NCBI GenBank assembly: GCA_003508835.1
Contig: PUFA01000224.1
Location: forward strand, 1,984,001-2,048,000
Direction of reading: 5' to 3'
Origin: Eonycteris spelaea
Lineage: Eukaryota > Chordata > Mammalia > Chiroptera > Pteropodidae
Length of the DNA: 64,000 nt
Part shown: piece after piece, positions 59,865 through 64,000 of the stretch
Layout of the letters: the number at the start of each line of letters is the position of its first letter
How positions within the stretch are numbered: position 1 is the stretch's first letter
Program-made: the position numbers and the translations under genes
Notes under the pieces: generated by a model
Told to the model about the DNA's origin: nothing
What the model saw: the letters and a program-made list of their open reading frames with translations, nothing else
Databases searched by the model: none

Positions 59865-59990
59865 AAGGAGTTTGATAGCAATAATAACAGCTGACACAAA
59901 ATGCTTACTCTGAGCAAGACATCCATATCAATTCATGTAATCCTCTTAATAACCATATGAAGTTATCGTATAAGGCAATGATTCAGGAAC
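59865..59990 (-). repeat. Probable MIR SINE, antisense
   Basis: 'aacagctgacacaaaatgcttactctgagcaagac' and 'aattcatgtaatcctcttaataacc' resemble a reversed MIR 3' half. Confidence 0.6.
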
Positions 59991-60490
59991 TGGCTGTCAC
60001 AAACAGGAGTTCCTTGCTGGGTCCAACACTGACAAAGTATCAATCTTAAAAAGAAAAAGAAAAAAGGAACATGGTTTCAAACGTGTCAATAGTGTGCTAC
60101 AGTTCATCCAGACAGCTTGTTAAATCTAGGTTTCTTTTTTAACAAATGGATGGCAAAAAGGCTGCCCCCTGCTCAGGCACATAAAACAGAACTGTACAAT
60201 CCCCACGGTATTCAGCATTTTATTTAAAACATATTCTAGATGCCGAGGTTGAAAGGAAATACCCACTGTCTGGATGACACTCCTTTCTTTACTGCGAAAG
60301 CCAGTAAAACAATTGTCTGAGAAATTCCGCACCGAAATGAAACACTCACAGACAGCTCCCGTGAGTCATGCGCATCACAAATTGCTCATTTTCCTGCTGT
60401 CCCACCTTCCCTCTGAATCATGACACTGCCATTCCTAAATCACTGGTTTGGGTTTTTTGCTTGTTTGTTTAGTGTTTGTAATCCCTCGGT
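59991..60490. other. Unique sequence, nothing recognised
   Basis: No feature recognised. Confidence 0.4.
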
Positions 60491-60515
60491 AAAAAAAAAA
60501 AAAAAAAAAAAAAAA
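60491..60515. repeat. Poly(A) run, 25 bases
   Basis: The longest homopolymer in the window. No parent retrocopy is recognised to its left. Confidence 0.9.
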
Positions 60516-60651
60516 CCAAAAAACATACCAATTCCAAGTTTGTAACATGACAAGAATCTGCCTGTCCCTTCAGTTTAAGTAAACCTCTTATTTTCTTCCC
60601 AGGTTTGAAATTCTACACTGCAGGCAAGGCCCATATCTTTGGGCTCCTCTT

Positions 60652-60700
60652 TTAATAATAATAATGATAATAATAATAAATAATAATAATAATAATAAAT
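60652..60700. repeat. (AAT)n microsatellite, interrupted
   Basis: About 15 AAT units broken by ATG and AAAT steps. Confidence 0.95.
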
Positions 60701-60879
60701 AGCCCTTGACATTATAACTGTTCTGCCAAATCTCTGCAGATGCCAAACCACCAAACACTCCCAAAGTCCAACAGGCAAATCCAATTTATTCTGAGAACCC
60801 TGCGTTCAGAATCACAAAATGTAATGTATTGTCTTACCGAGTTGCCTTTTTACTGTTATCCTCTTGAGTCCCCCAACTT

Positions 60880-61410
60880 GTGGGTACAGACCCAAAAGAA
60901 GTGAAAGCAAGGATTCAAACGGATATTTGCACACCCATGTTCACAGTGCATTATTCACAATAGCCAAAAGGCTGAAGTAACCCAAGTGTCCACCAAAGGA
61001 TGAATACATAAACTGGTATTACACACAGTGCAATATTATTCAGCCCTAAAAAGGAATCGAATTCTGATACATGCTACACATAAGTGAAACTTGAAGATAT
61101 TATACTAAGTGAAATAAGCCAGATAGAAAAAGACAAATATTGTATGATTCCTCTTATATGAGGCTCTTAGAGTAATCGAATTCATAGGACAGAAAGTAGG
61201 ATGGTGGTTGCTAGCTGCTGAGGGGAGGGGAATGGGGAGTTAGTGTTCGATCAACACAGAGTATCAGTTGGGGAAGATGGAAAAGTTCTGGAGATGGATG
61301 GTGGTGATATCTGCACAACAATGTGGATGTACTTAATGCCACAAAACTGTACACTTTAAAATGGGAAATTTTCTGTTATATATATTTTACTATTTTTCTT
61401 AAAGAAATAA
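60880..61410 (+). mobile_element. L1 3' fragment
   Basis: 'gtgaaagcaaggattcaaacggatatttgcacaccc', 'attcacaatagccaaaagg', 'agtgaaataagccagatag' and a 3' UTR with 'caatgtggatgtacttaatgccac' and 'tgtacactttaaaatggg' give a clear L1 3' end without coding frames. Confidence 0.9.
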
Positions 61411-62993
61411 AAAATGGTAACTGTATGAGAGATTTCCTTTCATCTCTCAAACTAAGTCACTTGGCCAACTCTGCCTCCCCTCCCCCCCCCCAAAGAATCT
61501 GGCAAAGACAGGTTACCTGCTCCCACCCCCACATGAGGTGACAGAAAGAGCAAGGCAGGCTGACAGCTCTGCACCCAGCTAGGGAAGCAGGAGGAAGGGA
61601 GGGTGAGGAAGAGGTTACATACACCAGAGTCAGATCCACTTCCCTCCTATCCAGCTTCCATTCCGTCACTCCATCTACCCTGTGATCTCTCATACTCACA
61701 GTGCACATGACCTGACACTTCAGATGTGTGCAACACAGAGTAGGTGAGTGAATAGGTGGGTAGATGATTCAACTACTCAGCTAGAATTTGGGGAGAACTG
61801 CCTAATCACCACTCTGGCATATTTGTAAGAACTCAAAACATCACCCAATGTTTTAGGTGTCTGTTGGGGCACGGCTGGCCGGATTCCAGACTGCTTTTCC
61901 TCTGCAGTCACTCACTCCCTGACCTTCTCACCAGCCTGAGGACAACACGTGCTCCTGCAGGTCAAAAAAATGTTTCTTCCCCCACTCCCAGGAAAAGTTT
62001 CCCCAGCCAGTGGCCCTCAGATGAATAGAAATTCAAGGATGCCTTCTGCACTCTGCTCACCAGCTCCTCCTGGTTCAAATTCACGAGTCCATGATACCAG
62101 TGAAGCCAAACCATTTCCCACATTCTAGGGAGACCTTTTGTGTGTCTGACCACGTCTCAAACTGGAAAGTATTCGATAAGGCCCATAATAAAAGGAGGCA
62201 TGCATGCACTAGATCATGCCTCCTCTACTCTGCAAAACTTAAAAACTGAGAGCTCTCAGAATGGGACCATCAAAAAACCCCAGTCCTGCAGCATTTGCTA
62301 TTAATGTTTAAAAAAAACAAAAACAAAAAAAAAAAACAAAACAAAAACAAATGAACAGAAAAACCTGCCTGGAAGGACTTGTTACTACCAAAACCACCAG
62401 AGAAACTGATGGAAAACTTCTAAAATCCTACGGTTTTCCATACACCTGGATGTTTTTCTCTCTCCAAACGCGGAGAAGGAAAAATAAAATCCCATATGCC
62501 TATTCTAATGAATATCCATTTTAAGGGACTTTTCAGTGACATAAATCAACTTGCATCTGTGTAATCAAACGTAGGATTTGCGAATAGCTAATCTGTGTGA
62601 ATACAAGTCAGGAGACAGCAGCATTTTTTAAATCAACATAATCGCGCTATCTAGTAACTAAGTCTAGTCATGAAGCAGTGTATACTAAAGGGATGCTTTT
62701 CAGAAAAAGTCGGACCACTTAATCCACATGTTCCTGGTTATTTTCAATTAATTCTTAAAAAAAAAAAAAAAGTCAAAGTCCCCTGAATACCCTTAACATT
62801 CTAATTCAGATAATTTATATTCTAGTAGTTCTTTAATTTATTAATATACCTATTTCCTTTGGTACTAGAGTATCCTTTCTGACATTAGTACAAAATCTAT
62901 TTCCTCCAGGAAGGAGAATATTTTCTGCTTTTAAATGTCCTGGCATTTCATAAAGTCTGGATCTAGAAGCGACACTAGAAATAATCCAACTCT
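61411..62993. other. Unique sequence with A-rich tract, no gene
   Basis: A C10 run lies at about 61480 and an A-rich (AAAAC)-like tract at 62305-62355. No exon is recognised; short frames at 61457-61708 and 61962-62153 (minus) are unsupported. Confidence 0.4.
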
Positions 62994-63265
62994 AAGGTTC
63001 TCAAACTGGGGTTCTCGAACACATACTTATGCTGCGGGGAGCTCCCAGGGCCCCAGGGAAAATAAGGTGCATCTTTCTTGAGTGCTTTTGGACTCAAAAC
63101 AGCAATTTAATTATTTTTATATTAAAACAAAATGAGATGAATCCTGTGTTCTATTCTTCATCAAGGCATCATTGAACTAACACTGAAAAGTGCGAGAAAC
63201 CTCAGGCTGAACTCCCCAAGCCCCCTTTCCAGGGTTCCTATTGGACAAGTTTAAGAAGCATCAAT
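62994..63265 (+). mobile_element. Probable hAT-type DNA transposon remnant
   Basis: It starts 'ggttctcaaactggggttctcg' and ends 'tattggacaagtttaagaagc'. The ends are imperfect inverted repeats (about 10 of 12 positions), with an AT-rich centre, as in ancient non-autonomous hAT elements. Confidence 0.55.
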
Positions 63266-64000
63266 ATAAACCATTTCCCAGCTTGAGACATGGAAACCAA
63301 AAGATGCCCAATAGCTGTCACCACTTGCTAGTCTTCCTGAAAAGTCACTATTTGCTAGACTTCACCAAAGAGATTTACAGTGCTTCCAGGAAAAGCTCTC
63401 ACCTCTAACCAGGTGAGGCCAAGAGCAGCCCTTCCTGGAAAGCAGGACAAGAAGCCCAAAGAAGGATTTTAAGAGCTCACCTTCCATCCCTTCCCACCCC
63501 TTTCCACCTCATGTGCACTATTAGCAAACACATAATTGAACTTCTCAATGAATAATGCCACATGGCTCTTAAGACATATGTCAAAGCCTTTCTTTAAACA
63601 GCTGCACATCATTTACGATTGTATGTAGCTCAGAGTCATCCAGATCTACACATTAGCATTATTTACTCTTCCTCTGCTAAAACTTTGAACTTTTCAACAC
63701 TGCAGGTGGCCTCCACTTGGATACACCAAATAAGGAAAGTCAGAATAGGGAACATTCGTTCAAAAGAGAAAAAAGAGGGGTGGGGGGGAACCAGAAGACC
63801 CATTCAACAGATGTCCATGAGTATAAAATAAAAGCCCTAACACTTTCATCTCCTACAAGGAGCATCCCTTTGTCCTCCTCCACAAAAGTCATGAGGCATA
63901 CAAGTACAAGTGAGTCAAGTAGATCAGGTCCATCTTCAAAACCAAGGATCTTGTAATCCTTATCTATCTGAAGAGGCTGGTCACTATAACATTATTAGAC
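63266..64000. other. Unique sequence to the window edge
   Basis: No recognised gene. A minus-strand frame is open from about 63990 to 63745 (roughly 80 codons, including text like DYKILGFEDGPDLLDS). No splice sites or family are apparent and the window ends there, so I do not call it. Confidence 0.35.

Overview
This window reads as mammalian nuclear DNA that is intergenic or intronic. It has no operons or dense genes, and most of its recognisable content is decayed interspersed repeats (L1, L2, MIR, hAT DNA transposons, MaLR-type LTRs), simple repeats and unique sequence. The best lineage clue is a 5S rRNA-headed SINE near 2 kb. 5S-derived SINEs (MEG-R group) are known to me from fruit bats (Pteropodidae). 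I also see no carnivore, ruminant, pig, horse, rodent or primate lineage SINE in 64 kb. A pteropodid bat is therefore my working guess, by inference and not proof.

Layout. 0-5 kb: a plus-oriented CTCF-like motif at 349, an (ATC)n tract, the 5S-SINE next to an antisense L1 3' end, and two MIRs. 5-8 kb: L1, LTR, MIR and L2 fragments packed together. 8-19 kb: mostly unique, with a long (CA)n, an L2-type block, a coding-like minus-strand stretch at 13.3-13.8 kb, a hAT copy, a GGAA tract and another antisense L1 end. 19-25 kb: an antisense MLT1-type LTR, a C16 run, GC-rich unique DNA, a minus-oriented CTCF-like motif at 24.1 kb and a 36-bp near-perfect direct repeat. 25-31 kb: an L1 with a relic reverse-transcriptase FADD motif, an LTR-like block, a MER1-type hAT element, and a minus-strand exon-like frame at 30.65-30.83 kb. 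32-42.5 kb: three L1 3' segments, a MER5A copy and a decayed RPL7A processed pseudogene. 45-50 kb: a purine tract, then an older L1 split by a younger 5'-truncated L1 with visible target-site duplications. 50-56 kb: L2 sequence in both orientations, an AT-motif-rich segment that may be regulatory, and a second purine tract. 57.5-58.3 kb: the best gene model, two exons on the plus strand with good splice sites, encoding 101 residues that I do not recognise. 58-64 kb: further transposon debris and unique DNA.

No functional system joins these parts. The points most worth following up are the two-exon gene, the two minus-strand exon candidates, the 5S-SINE and the possible convergent CTCF pair. 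Repeat names come from memory of consensus sequences and boundaries are approximate. A RepeatMasker run and a protein search were not possible here.
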